DNA of 64,000 nucleotides from Brachionus koreanus (taxonomy: Eukaryota; Rotifera; Eurotatoria; Ploima; Brachionidae), in contig PJRA01000313.1 in assembly GCA_016987375.1 (NCBI GenBank), forward strand, positions 870,157-934,156, in the 5' to 3' direction. Shown here piece by piece: positions 48,001-60,539 of the stretch. Position 1 is the stretch's first letter; the number at the start of each line of letters is the position of its first letter. The position numbers and the translations under genes are program-made. Under the pieces are notes generated by a model. The model worked only from the letters and a program-made list of their open reading frames with translations, made no database searches and had not been told where the DNA came from.

Positions 48001-49653
48001 GGTCAAAAATATTTATTATTGAAAGTAGTTTTGCTGATTTTTTCGGGATTTAATCAATCAATTATGTTAAAAATTAAAAATTGAATGATTGTTTTATTTT
48101 AATATTTTAATCTTTTTTGTAAAAATTATATTCATAAAATGTCGAATTTTCAGAAACTGTGTGTATTTAATCATTTAATTCTAAAAGAAAAATATTATTT
48201 AAAAGAATATTTTGATTGAATTATTAACTAACTGGGTCTAAAATATTTATTACTGAAGGTAGTTTTGTTGATTTTATCGGTATTTAATCAATCAATTATG
48301 TTGAAAATAAATTGAATGATTGTTTTGATTCAATATTTTAATCTTTTTTGTAAAAATTATATTCATAAAATGTCGAATTTTCAGAAACTGTGTGTATTTA
48401 ATCATTCTATTTTAAAAGAAAAATATTTTTTAAAAGAATATTTTGATTGAATAATTAACTAACTGTGTCAAAAATATTTATTATAGAAAGTAGTTTTGCT
48501 GATTTTTTCTGTATTTAATCAATCAATTTTGTTAGAATTAAATTGAATAATCGTTTCGATTTAATATTTTAATCTTTTTTGTAAAAATTATATTCATAAA
48601 ATTTCGAATTTTCAGAATCTGTGTGTATTTAAAAATTTAATTTTAAAAGAAAAATATTATTTAAAAGAATATTTTGATTGAATTATTTACCATCTGAGTC
48701 AAAAATATTTATTTTTGAATGTGGTTTTGCTGATTTTTTCTGTATTTAATCAATCAATTATGTTAGAAAAAATTAAATAATCGTTTCGATTTAATATTTT
48801 AATCTAGTCGGTTAAAATTACATTCAAAAAATTTCGAATTTTCAGAAACTGTGTGAATTTAATCATTTAAATCTAAAAGAAAAATATTATTTAAAAGAAT
48901 ATTTTGATTGAATTATTAACCATCTGAGGCGAAAATATTTATTTTTGAATGTGGTTTTGCTGATTTTTTCGGTATTTTATCAATTAATTATGTTAAAAAT
49001 TAAAAATTGAATGATTGTTTCAATTTAATATTTTAATCTATTTTGTAAAAATTATATTCATAAAATGTCGAATTTTCAGAAACTGTGTGTATTTAATCAT
49101 TTAAATCTAAAAGAAAAATATTATTTAAAAGAATATTTTGATTGAATAATTAACTAACAGTCAAAAATATTTATTATTGAAGGTGGTTTTGCTGATTTTA
49201 TCGGTATTTAATCAATCAATTATTGTAGAAATTAAAAATTGGATGATTGTTTCGTTTTAATATTTTAATCTAGTAGGTAAAAATTATATTCATAAAATGT
49301 CGAATTTTCAGAATCTGTGGTAATTTAATCATTTAATTCTAAAAGAAAAATATTTTTTAAAAGAATATTTTGATTAAATAATTAATTGACAGTCAAAAAT
49401 ATTTATTATTGAAGGTGGTTTTGCTGATTTAATCGGTATTTATTCAATCAATTATTGTAGAAATTAAAAATTGGATTATTGTTTCGATTTAATATTTTAA
49501 TTTAGCAGGTAAAAAATATATTCATAAAATGTCGAATTTTCAGAATCTGTGGGAATTTTATCATTTAATTCTAAAAGAAAAATATTATTTAAAAGAATAT
49601 TTTGATTAAATAATTAACTAACAGTCAAAAAATATTTATTAATGAAGGTGGTT
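45032..49653 (+). repeat. 235-bp satellite, block B
   Basis: Continuation of block A beyond the LTR element, in the same orientation, about 20 monomers. Most carry the variant TTTTCAGAAACTGTGTGTATTTAATC, unlike block A, where CTGTGTGAATTTAATC dominates. The last three monomers, from about 49150, share ACAGTCAAAAAT and GTAGAAATTAAAAATTGGAT. The block ends at GAAGGTGGTT. Confidence 0.95.
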
Positions 49654-50079
49654 GGTTGCTTGTTGAACCGGTCTTCTATAAACATGAAAAAATTGATTTT
49701 CTAAAATTTATAAAAATTAATAAAATTCTGATATATAAAAATTAAAATAAAATTTGTTTAAAAAAAATTACATTTTACAATAATATTATTATTTACCAAA
49801 AATGCTTAAATTTATTTATCCATCAAAAAATAATGGAATAAAAAGAAAAAAATTTTACGTTTTATTTTTAAATTTATTTGACTAATGACGACTCTCTTTG
49901 TCAGACATACTCGAATGATTCATTCTTATTTTTTCGAAAATAATTAAAAAAATTTTTTTAAATATATCGCTTTTTTAATAACTTTTAATTTCTATACAAA
50001 AATTGATTTTAAATTTTTTTTTTCGAAACTAATAATCTCAGAAATGAATAAAAAATTTTGAACATAATATTTTAAAACC
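49654..50079. other. AT-rich DNA between satellite and hAT remnant
   Basis: Non-satellite AT-rich sequence; nothing recognised. Confidence 0.5.
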
Positions 50080-51150
50080 TACACTTGATGATTTAGAATC
50101 TGAAAATGAAATTATGTTTCACAAAATTATTCGAGTCTCTGAACAAATTAGACTAAAGGATTTGTTTATGACTTTTTTAATTAATAATGTTTAAGCGTTT
50201 ATGTTAGCTGACAATCCCGATTTTAATTGATTCATTTATTGTTAAATCAATGTTGTTCTTGGTGTTAAGACTCGATGGAATTCGCCAGACGAAATGATTA
50301 AAACTGCATTTCGAATAATAAAATGCTTAACATCAACATCAAATCATATCTGTTCACAAGGAAATATGGCATATGATCAATTGGATGACAACGATTGGCT
50401 ATTAGCAGAAAAAATAGGCCTTCTTCGAGCCATTTAATCAAGGTTTACTAATACCGAAACTACTGAAATCACTTTTTTATTTAGCCACACAAGATCTCTC
50501 ATATGATATGCAAGTTTTTGTTTCAAATGTTTATCCTTGCTTTACACAAATAGATAAAAATCTAAATAGCTTTTCGAAAAACATTAATTTAGAAACAATG
50601 AATATCGCTATTAATGAAATGATCAAAAAATTTGAGACTTATTGGGCTAAGATTAAAGAATTTTCACTTCTTTGCCATTCGTTAGATCCTCGATTTAAGC
50701 TTACATATATTCATGCTAAAAAACTACTGATAGATTGTTTTGAAAGATATTCAGATGAAAATATTGAAACATGTGAGAATCAGATATCTAAAAGTCCAAC
50801 GCGTCCAAAATCTCTAGTAGATAGAATGATTGCAAAAATAACAAATACATCTACATAAAGTGAATCTGAAATCGACAAGTATTTAAAACAACCAGCGATT
50901 ATTTTTACTGAAGAGATTGATATACTAAAATGGTGGAACAACAATCGTAAAAATTTCCCAATTTTATCTGGAATGGCAATGGACTATTTAGGAATTATGC
51001 CATCAACTATTCCATCAGAAAGATTTTTTATAATTGCAAATTTAACAATAGATAAAAATAGATTGAACCTTGCTCCATACACAATTCAAGAACTTCTTTG
51101 TCTCAAATCGTGGAATAAACCATTTCTTATCAAAAAATTTAAAAAAAACT
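50080..51150 (+). pseudogene. hAT transposase, C-terminal half, frame-disrupted
   Basis: Plus-strand remnant of a hAT-superfamily transposase. The central KTRWNS motif is near 50267; a frameshift near 50435 is followed by the longest open piece at 50508-50858 (LDPRFKL near 50690), a stop at 50856-50858, and then the C-terminal dimerisation region DILKWWNNNRKNFP ... PSTIPSERFF ... NRLNLAPYTIQELLCLKSW up to about 51150. The catalytic N-terminal half is missing. No inverted terminal repeats found. Confidence 0.8.
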
Positions 51151-52497
51151 AGCATTTATTTAAAAAATTTATGGCTTTGTTTTGTTGAATAAAAACTATT
51201 AAAAAAAATAATTAACATAATATTTTAAATTAAAAATCTTCATTCTAAAAGATAAATTTTATAAAAAACCTACATATCTTAAATATTTTAATCATGTTTT
51301 TATCATTAATCTTTTTTTAATCTGCTTTGGCTTATGTGCTCTTCATTAGCACATCTAATTTATAATATTTAATTTTTCGTTTTTTTTATCTGAAGGATCA
51401 TTAGCTCGGTCAAATAAAGAAATGATAAAAATAAACAAAATTTGATGCTTCGATTTAGCTAACAGAATAAAGTAAAAAAAAAAAAATTCACATACTTTGT
51501 GCGTCAATTCCTGTCAGATCCAAATCTTTAGTTTTTTTATTGTCTTCTATATTTCAAATAAAAGTTGATTGATTTATTTGATTAAAATTAATCTACTGAG
51601 CTAGATAAGAATTTTTGTGCAAACATTGCTACCGCAGGAAATTTTGACTTGTTTTTTTTCCAAGATTTCGCATAATCATCTTCTTCAGTATTAATTAATT
51701 TATAATGTTATATTTCATTTTTTAATTTAGTATTTTAATTATTCCCTTCATCTCTTATATTTCTTACATTTGAAAGCTTAAAAATTTTCGTGATTTTGTA
51801 GGCGATTTTAATTTTTAATTTTTTGTTGATTTATTTGAGGAACTCGGAATTATATTTTCCTTTTCTCGCAAAAGACCTTTATTTTTTCATTCACGATACA
51901 ATTGTTTTTTTAAATGTTTACTAAACAAATGATTCACATCTGTATTTAAATCTGAAATTACTAGCTATTATTTTTTAACTAAACGAGACAAGAAAAAAAA
52001 TTAGTCAAATGAAAAGTCGATAACATTTTCATTTTTAAAATCTAAGATTTCATAAAAACGTGTCTTGATCTGATTGCTCAATTTATTTATAAATAATTTG
52101 AAATTAATACTAATTCGTGTAAAATGCTATCTAAATGATGTAGTAGCTGAACTAAGCTTGTTAACACAAAGCTTTGAGTCGAATAATGTTCTCTCTGTAT
52201 TACATTTGTTACAAATTCAAATGGTTCTAAAATATTTATTATGTCTGCTAGTTTGTAATGTTCGGTTTGGCTTAAAATTAATGGCTTTCTTTAAAATTAA
52301 GACCTTCATTTAAGTCTATTAATTTTATCTTGCAAAAAGACCTCAAGCAATTAAGCTCACTATTCCAGAGTACTTTATTTGGCCTGGGAATAGCATGATA
52401 TTTTTTTCAACTAAAAACGATGAAAAACTTTTTTTTTTATATTTTGCTAATATTTTTGTACATTTTGTGATATTACTCTAAACGTTGTAAATTTTAA
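51151..52497. other. AT-rich DNA between the two hAT remnants
   Basis: No gene supported. The open frame at 52074-52313 is AT-rich and unrecognised. It may hide decayed parts of the hAT elements. Confidence 0.4.
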
Positions 52498-52830
52498 TTA
52501 AGCTTTTTTAACAACATGTTGTAAGCTATGAGCAAAGCATCTCATATGCAACATTCCTGAATTTTGAAAAAAGTTACTTCCTTTAATATTTTTGCTTAAA
52601 TCATTTTCATCTTCAGAGTTAGTTATTTCAATTTCAGTGTCAGTTGAACTTTTTTGGTAAAGCGTTTCCACTAAATCGAACTCATCTTCACCAACAAGAT
52701 TCATTAGGCTTCCCATTTTTACCATATTTGAACCATTATCTGAAACTATACGCACTAACTTATCTCGAATAATAAATTCATCAATTAGCAAACTTTTTAT
52801 CGCCATTCCAGTAATGATATTTATGTACTT
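52498..52830 (-). pseudogene. hAT transposase, central fragment, minus strand
   Basis: Minus-strand frame with VRIVSDNGSNMVK (the region of a catalytic Asp in hAT transposases), an acidic insert, and MRCFAHSLQHVVKKA, matching the C..H..LQL-type motif of the family. The frame continues upstream of 52806 for some codons without a Met. It is the part of the protein that would precede KTRWNS, but it lies on the opposite strand to 50080-51150. Confidence 0.75.
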
Positions 52831-54393
52831 ACAGCAAAGAACGTATGTTGAAAATTCGATATTTTTGTTTAAGAAATGGACTGTAATTCCGAGAAATGAT
52901 CTTATTTGTCGAATAGTTTAAATATCTATTGTTAATGAAGCAAATCGGATTTTGATAATTTTGATTTTAAATTTGTACAACTTTATATATAGCTTTTTTC
53001 AACTAAAATAATAAATTTGTCCTATGTTGGTTCACATTTTTTACAAATTTTTTTTTTCCCTTATTCACTCCTTGTGAAGCATAGGGTCATAAGTGACTTA
53101 GTGACTTAGAATTGTGAAATCCTTCACATTCAATCAATCGAAATAGCAAACCAGATTCAATAATTAAATATTTAAATATAAAATCATTAATGATTTGATA
53201 TTAGTTCGAGAAAGTACTAATTTTAGATTAAAAAAATAATTTTTTTGGAAACTTTTTAATTAAAATTTTTGGATCTTAACATTAAAATAAAATTTTTTTA
53301 AATTTAAACATTTTTAATAAAATTTAAAGATGAACCTAAATAAAATAAAAATAAAATTTAAAGCAATAAAGAAAGAATTATATTTTTAAAATTTTAATCA
53401 GTCGACTAAAGATCGTTCTAATCTTATTAAGAAAATTTAAAAATTATGAAAAAAAACATTTTTTTTATTTTTTTTATAAGAACAATAATAACTAAAACTC
53501 ATTTATTGAAATTAACAAATTAATTTTATATTGTCAGTTAAAATTAAAACTAAATAAACTTAAATTTTGAGAGATAATTATAGAATTTAAATAATTTATT
53601 TACTTGCAATTTAAATCTGTTTAAACAATTTCTTCATTTGATTTTTAATTTTAATTTTTAAAATATTTAAAATAAAAGCTTATAAATCTGGATTAAATTG
53701 AAATTTATATCTTACGTTTTAAATTATATCCAAAGGTCTTAAGGCAGGAATTATTTGACTTGATGCTGTTGAATATTCAGAAGAAAGATCCTGGGTTTAA
53801 TTTATGAAAATTCCTAATAAACTAGCATTCCATCTTCAAAAATTTCAAATTCATTTGATTTTAATTATCTACAATGTTGCACTTTAAACCAATAAAACAC
53901 ATTATTGTACTTTTTGCAGTTTTTTTGATTCTCGTCGGAGGATTGACCCTAACTTTTTTATTTAAATTATAAAACTCTACTACAAATAATTTCTACTACA
54001 AATGATTTTAAAATCATCTGAATGTATTTTGTAGTAAATTTCTATTTAGAAACAATTCAATGCATGTTTATCTTTGAAAATATAAAATTTTTAGATCTAA
54101 TTAAATCTTCAAAGACTTAAAATATGATTTAACGATCATATTTTACTTACAAATTAATATATATTATTATTATTATTTATTTCAATGAACGCCTTTAAGG
54201 CGATGCTAAGAAAAAAAAAATTAAATAAAATAAAGTACAGAATAAAATAAATAAAATAAAATAGTGATATTTTGTTTTAATTATCATAAAATTTGGACGG
54301 TCGCATGGGTCGGTTTGATAGGACAGCTTCGGCTTCGACTGACGGTTTGGGACCGTTTCGTTTTTATTAGAACCGCTGTAGATAGAGTTATAC
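52831..54393. other. AT-rich DNA with dispersed repeat fragments
   Basis: AT-rich. Around 53055-53090 and 54180-54370 are pieces related to 23889-24125 (GGACGGTC, CGGCTTCGACTG). ATGAACGCCTTTAAGGCGATGC at 54185 contains a short palindrome. No gene seen. Confidence 0.4.
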
Positions 54394-54394
54394 N
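54394..54394. other. Single undetermined base at the satellite edge
   Basis: One N stands exactly where non-satellite sequence (GATAGAGTTATAC) meets satellite (AAATGTCCAATTTTTC). It may be an assembly join. Confidence 0.95.
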
Positions 54395-57300
54395 AAATGT
54401 CCAATTTTTCAGAATCTGTATGTATTTATACATTCAATTCTAAAAGAAAAATATAATTTAAAGAATATTTTGATTCAATTATTAACTATCGTAGTCAAAA
54501 ATATTTTATATTGAAGGTGGTTTTGTTATTTTATCGGTATTTTATCAATCAATTATGTTAGAAATTAAAAATTGAATGATTGTTTTGATTTAATATTTTA
54601 ATCTATTTTGGTAAAAATTATATTCATAAAATGTCGAAATTCTCAAAATCTGTTTGAATTTAATCATTTAATTCTGAAAGAAAATTAATATTTAAATGAA
54701 TATTTTGATTGAATTATTAACTATCGTAGTCAAAAATATTTTTTATTGAAGGTTGTTTTGTTATTTTATTCGTATTTTATCAATCAATTATGTTAGAAAT
54801 TAAAAATTGAATGATTGTTTCGATTTAATATCTCAATCTAGTGAGGAAAAAATTACATTCATAAAATGTCGAATTTTTCAAAATCTATGTGAACTTAATC
54901 ATTTAATTCTGAAAGAAAAATAATATTTAAATGAATATTTTGATTGAATTATTAACTATCTGAAGCCAAAATATTTTTTATTGAAGGTTGTTTTGTTAAT
55001 TTTATTGGTATTTTATCAATAAATTATTGTAGAAATTAAAAATTGAATGATTGTTTCGATTAAATATTTTAATCTATTTTGGTAAAAATTATATTCATAA
55101 AATGTCGAATTTTTCAGAATCTGTGTGTATTTATACATTCAATTCTAAAAGAAAAATATTATTTAAAAGAATATTTTGATTGAATTATTAACAATCTGAG
55201 TCAAAAATATTTATTATTGAAGGTGGTTTTGTTATTTTATCGGTATTTAATCAATCAATTATGTTAGAAATTAAAAATTGAATGATTGTTTTGATTTAAT
55301 ATTTTTATCTATTTTGGTAAAAATTATATTCATAAAATGTCCAATTTTTCAGAATCTGTGTGTATTTATACATTCAATTCTAAAAGAAAAATATTTTTTA
55401 AAAGAATATTTTGATTGAATTATTAACTATCGTAGTCAAAAATATTTTTTATTGAAGGTGGTTTTGTTATTTTATCGGTATTTTATCAATCAATTATGTT
55501 AGAAATTAAAAATTGAATGATTGTTTTGATTTAATATTTTAATCTATTTTGGTAAAAATTATATTCATAAAATGTCGAAATTCTCAAAAGCTGTTTGAAT
55601 TTAATCATTTAATTCTGAAAGAAAATTAATATTTAAATGAATATTTTGATTGAATTATTAACTATCGTAGTCAAAAATATTTTTTATTGAAGATTGTTTT
55701 GCTGATTTTGTCGTTATTTAATCAATCAATTATTGAAGTAATTAAAAATTGAATGATTGTTTCGATTAAATATTTTAATCTATTTGGTAAAAATAATATT
55801 CATAAAATGTCGAAATTCTCAAAATCTGTGTGAATTTAATCATTTAATTCTGAAAGAAAAATAATATTTAAATGAATATTTTGATTGAATTATTAACTAT
55901 CGTAGTCAAAAATATTTTTTATTGAAGGTGGTTTTGTTATTTTATCGGTATTTTATCAATCAATTATGTTAGAAATTAAAAATTGAATGATTGTTTCGAT
56001 TTAATATCTCAATCTAGTGAGGAAAAAATTACATTCATAAAATATCGAATTTTTCAAAATCTATGTGAACTTAATCATTTAATTCTGAAAGAAAAATATT
56101 ATTTAAAAGAATATTTTGATTGAATTATTAACAATCTGAGTCAAAAATATTTTTTATTGAAGATGGTTTTGCTGATTTTGTCGTTATTTAACTAAACAAT
56201 TATTGTAGAAATTAAAAATTGAATGATTGTTTTGATTTAATATCTCAATCTAGTGGGGAAAAAATTAGATTCATAAAATGTAGAATTTTTCAAAATCTAT
56301 GTGAACTTAATCATTTAATTCTGAAAGAAAAATATTATTAAATAGAATATTTTGATTGAATTATTAACAATCTGAGTCAAAAATATTTTTTATTGAAGGT
56401 TGTTTTGTTATTTTATTCGTATTTTATCAATCAATTATGTTAGAAATTAAAAATTGAATGATTGTTTCGATTAAATATTTTAATCTATTTTGGTAAAAAT
56501 TAAATTCATAAAATGTCCAATTTTTCAGAATCTGTGTGTATTTATTCATTCAATTCTAAAAGAAAAATATAATTTAAAGGAATATTTTGATTGAATTATT
56601 AACTATCGTAGTCAAAAATATTTTTTATTGAAGGTGGTTTTGTTATTTTATCGGTATTTTATCAATAAATTATGTTAGAAATTAAAAATTGAATGATTGT
56701 TTCGATTAAATATTTTAATCTATTTTGGTAAAAATTATATTCATAAAATGTCCAATTTTTCAGAATCTGTATGTATTTATACATTCATTCCAAAAGAAAA
56801 ATATTTTTTAAAAGAATATTTTGATTGAATTATTAACTATCGTAGTCAAAAATATTTATTATTAAAGGTGGTTTTGTTATTTTATTCGTATTTTATCAAT
56901 CAATTATGTTAGAAATTAAAAATTGAATGATTGTTTTGATTTAAATTTTAATCTATCTGGTAAAAATTATATTCATAAAATGTCGAATTTCTCAAAATCT
57001 GTGTGAATTTAATCATTTAATTCTGAAAGAAAAATAATATTCAAATGAATATTTTGATTGAATTATTAACTATCTGAAGCAAAAATATTCTTTATTGAAG
57101 GTGGTTTTGTTATTTTATCGGTATTTAATCAATCAATTATGTTAGAAATTAAAAATTGAATGATTGTTTCGATTTAAATTTTAATCTATTTGGTAAAAAT
57201 AATATTCATAAAATGTCCAATTTTTCAGAATCTGTGTGTATTTATACATTCAATTCTAAAAGAAAAATATTTTTTAAAAGAATATTTTGATTGAATTATT

Positions 57301-58313
57301 AACTATCGTAGTCAGAAATATTTATTATTAAAGGTGGTTTTGTTATTTTATTCGTATTTTATCAATCAATTATGTTAGAAATTAAAAATTGAATGATTGT
57401 TTTGATTTAATATTTTAATCTATTTTGGTAAAAATTATATTCATAAAATGTCTAATTTTTCAGAATCTGTGTGTATTTATACATTCAATTCTAAAACAAA
57501 AATATTATTTAAAAGAATATTTTGATTGAATTATTAACTATCGTAGTCAAAAATATTTTTTATTGAAGATTGTTTTGCTGATTTTGTCGTTATTTAATCA
57601 ATCAATTATTGAAGAAATTAAAAATTGAATGATTGTTTCGATTAAATATTTTAATCTATTTGGTAAAAATAATATTCATAAAATGTCGAATTTCTCAAAA
57701 TCTGTGTGAATTTAATCATTTAATTCTGAAAGAAAAATAATATTTAAATGAATATTTTGATTGAATTATTAACTATCTGAAGCAAAAATATTTTTTATTG
57801 AAGGTGGTTTTGTTATTTTATTCGTATTTTATCAATCAATTATGTTAGAAATTAAAAATTGAATGATTGTTTTGATTTAATATTTTAATCTATTTTGGTA
57901 AAAATTATATTCATAAAATGTCCAATTTTTCAGAATCTGTGTCTATTTATACATTCAATTCTTAAAAAAAAATAATATTTAAAGGAATATTTTGATTGAA
58001 TTATTAACTATCGTAGTCAAAAATATTTTTTATTGAAGGTGGTTTTGTTATTTTATCGGTATTTTATCAATCAATTATGTTAGAAATTAAAAATTGAATG
58101 ATTGTTTCGATTAAATATTTTAATCTATTTGGTAAAAATTATATTCATAAAATGTCGAAATTCTCAAAATTTGTGTGAATTTAATCATTTAATTCTGAAA
58201 GAAAAATAATATTTAAATGAATATTTTGATTGAATTATTAACTATTTGAAGCAAAAATATTTTTTATTGAAGGTTGTTTTGTTAATTTTATTGGTATTTT
58301 ATCAATCAATTAT
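54395..58313 (+). repeat. 235-bp satellite, block C
   Basis: About 16-17 monomers in the same orientation as A and B but of another subtype (TTTATACATTCAATTCTAAAAG alternating with TTTAATCATTTAATTCTGAAAG; ATCGTAGTCAAAAATA). Landmark GTCGAAATTCTCAAAA near 54633 recurs about 941 bp on, that is four monomers, with its neighbours conserved: a 4-mer higher-order unit. It ends at ATCAATCAATTATG, where the LINE starts. Confidence 0.95.
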
Positions 58314-59444
58314 GCCCAAATTTTTTATTGTATCAAAATCAGGCTCATAAATGGAATCATAGAATTTGATTGTCTTTTTAGCTACTTCGAAAACAGCTAA
58401 AGCCCAATGACAGCTATCACGAAAAATAGGACAAAAGAGTTTTGTAAAATTTTGCTTGCTAAATTTTTCAAGACATTTGGAAAGGCCTCTCAGATTTTGC
58501 CCTAGAATTTTATTTACAACCAGTGAATCAATTGCTGCACATTTATGTGACGTTGACGAGTTACAGATTAACTTTAGATAAAAGTTTAAGATAATGTCAT
58601 TCAATTTTTCCCCATTTATTAAGCGGTTTAGACTCAAGATTGAATGCTTTAATGATTAAATGGTCATCATCATCATTTGTGAATTGGACACTTCATATTG
58701 GTTTAATTCTTGGGAAGAATAAACCCTAAGATTAAAATTTATTTTTGACTGAACTTCAGATTTGATTACGGCTGATTGTGTTTTTGAATTTGTTGTGTCA
58801 AAACTGGTGTTGGCTGACTTTATTGGCACCGACTTTGGTGCAGGTTCTTGTTTTGAAGTCGGTTGACACCTGTTTTTACCCAGCTGAGGCTGAGTTGAGT
58901 TTGAAATTGTTGTGCTATTTTGTGGCTTTGACAATTTCGAATCCAATTTGGTTTTGGTTGAGTCAAAACTGGTGTTGGCTGACTTTATTGACACCGACTT
59001 TGGTGCAGGTTCTTGTTTTGAAGTCGGTTGACACCTGTTTTTACCCAGCTGAGGCTGAGTTGAGTTTGAAGTTGTTGTGCTATTTTGTGGCTTGGACAAT
59101 TTCGAATCCAATTTTGCATTGGTATTGGTTGTGTCATGATTTGTTTCGATTAAATTTGTATTTGGTTGTATGAATGATGTTATGATATTGTGTTCATGCG
59201 ATTCATTTAAATTTTCGGATTCAGCTAAGATTAATTGTTGATTGCTTCGACGATCGTTTTGTTCGATTAGAATTTTTCTCGTTTGAATAATTCTTTGCAT
59301 CGCGGTTTTCGCTTTATTGATGTAAACATTTTCTAGCTTCCTAATAATTTTTAGTCGTTTCCTCTTAGACAAAAGTTCCCGAACAGTTTCATTGTTTTCA
59401 TATTCGCATAGTATCGGTCTCGGACGGTTTTTTGTCGGGAACAA
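58314..59444 (-). pseudogene. LINE ORF1-like protein with C-terminal Ulp1/SENP (C48) protease domain, truncated
   Basis: Minus-strand frame. The N-terminal part (from about 59440) shows RPRPILCEYE ... LLSKRKRLK, like the RNA-binding part of LINE ORF1 proteins, then a basic helical stretch. A Ser/Thr/Asn/Gln/Lys linker follows with a 55-residue tandem duplication. A single TAA (58656-58658) interrupts; the same frame goes on with LSLNRLINGEKLNDIILNFY, a typical Ulp1 start, and reaches HWALAVFEV and IKFYDSI, matching the catalytic His and Asp of C48 peptidases. The Gln and Cys segment is missing because satellite begins at 58313. Proteases of this family cleave SUMO or related modifiers. Both ends are truncated; it is not functional as it stands. 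Confidence 0.75.
58780..59125 (-). repeat. 165-bp direct repeat inside the ORF1 linker
   Basis: AAACTGGTGTTGGCTGAC starts at 58801 and again at 58966, 165 bp (55 codons) apart, with only a few differences over the whole unit. The repeat length keeps the frame, so it encodes two tandem copies of a Gln/Pro/Ser/Lys-rich peptide. Confidence 0.85.
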
Positions 59445-60405
59445 ATTGTATGAAGTAAATGAACTGTTGAATATGCAAAAATTGGATATTTTGTGCTTTT
59501 CAGAATTTGAATTAGACGAGTCGATTCCAAACTCTTCTTTTAAAAATCAATTTTACATGAAAATTAGGCTTGATCGAAATCGACATGGTGGCGGACTGGT
59601 AATTTTTGTCAAGAATGGAATCAAAAAATCGAGAATTATCATGCACAATGAGTTGGAATTAATTTATTTTCAACTAATTATAAACGGAGAGAAACTGAAT
59701 TTTGTTTACTGTTATAGATCCCCAGGTCTAAATGAAATTGAATTCTTGGACAAACTTGAAGATTTCATTCATACATTGAACCTTAATGAGCCTTTATTTC
59801 TATTTGGAGATTTTAATATGAACTGTTTTAACAACGAAAACTCAAACATTAAACGGTTTATTGAAGAAAACGAATTAGTCAATTTTGTTAACAAGCCTAC
59901 TAGGACATGCTCTAAATTTTATAAGAAATCAAACGTTACCAAAGAATCGAGATCATTAATCGATATTTTCCTACATAATGGCGACATCGTAGATGAAGTG
60001 AACCCAGTTTTATGTCCGTTTAGTGACCATTCATTTTTATTAGCCAAGCTTACGATAAAAAAGCATAAGTCTAATTGCAAAAAGATCATTTGCCGCAATA
60101 TATCAGTCGCTAATTTAGATAAAATTGCAAATCATATTGATCTTATTGAGTGGAAGAATATTAAGAATTTGGAAACAATTGAAGAAAAATGGAGTTTTGT
60201 CAAGGAGAAGATTATTGAAGTTATTGATGGAATTGCTCCGTTGAAAGAAGTCTCAATCAAAATGGATAATCAGTTTCCATGGTACGATGAGGAACTTATA
60301 ATCGTCAGAAACTCACGTGATGAGGCATATAAAGTTCAAAAGCGTTCAAAATTAATGGTAGAAAGAAACTGTTCGAATATATTAAAAAACAATTTGAGGA
60401 TTTAA
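59441..60405 (+). pseudogene. LINE ORF2, endonuclease part
   Basis: APE-type endonuclease domain of a non-LTR retrotransposon, which nicks the target to prime reverse transcription. It starts inside the domain at NKLYEVNELLNMQKLDILC; the first catalytic Asn segment is missing at the inversion joint. Visible are SEFELDES (catalytic Glu region), GGGLVIFVK, YRSPG, LFGDFNMN (Asp and Asn) and FSDHSFL (the SDH signature). The frame stops at 60405; a frameshift near 60365 and an in-frame TAA near 60517 separate it from the RT part. The preceding 16 codons to 59392 are only the antisense of ORF1. Confidence 0.85.
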
Positions 60406-60539
60406 ACAATGAAAAATTGATAATTTTTTTTAAAGAAAAGACAATAAATGATTTTAAAGACGTGAAGAAATTTTGGAAATTTTACTCCTCGTATGTAAAA
60501 GTAAAATCGGATAAGTAAAATGAGGAATCAGCAATTGTT

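Noticed and set aside
58778..59173. Plus-strand 131-codon frame opposite the LINE ORF1 linker
   Set aside because: It mirrors the 165-bp repeat on the other strand, where the ORF1 frame is open over 789 bp and runs into the protease domain.
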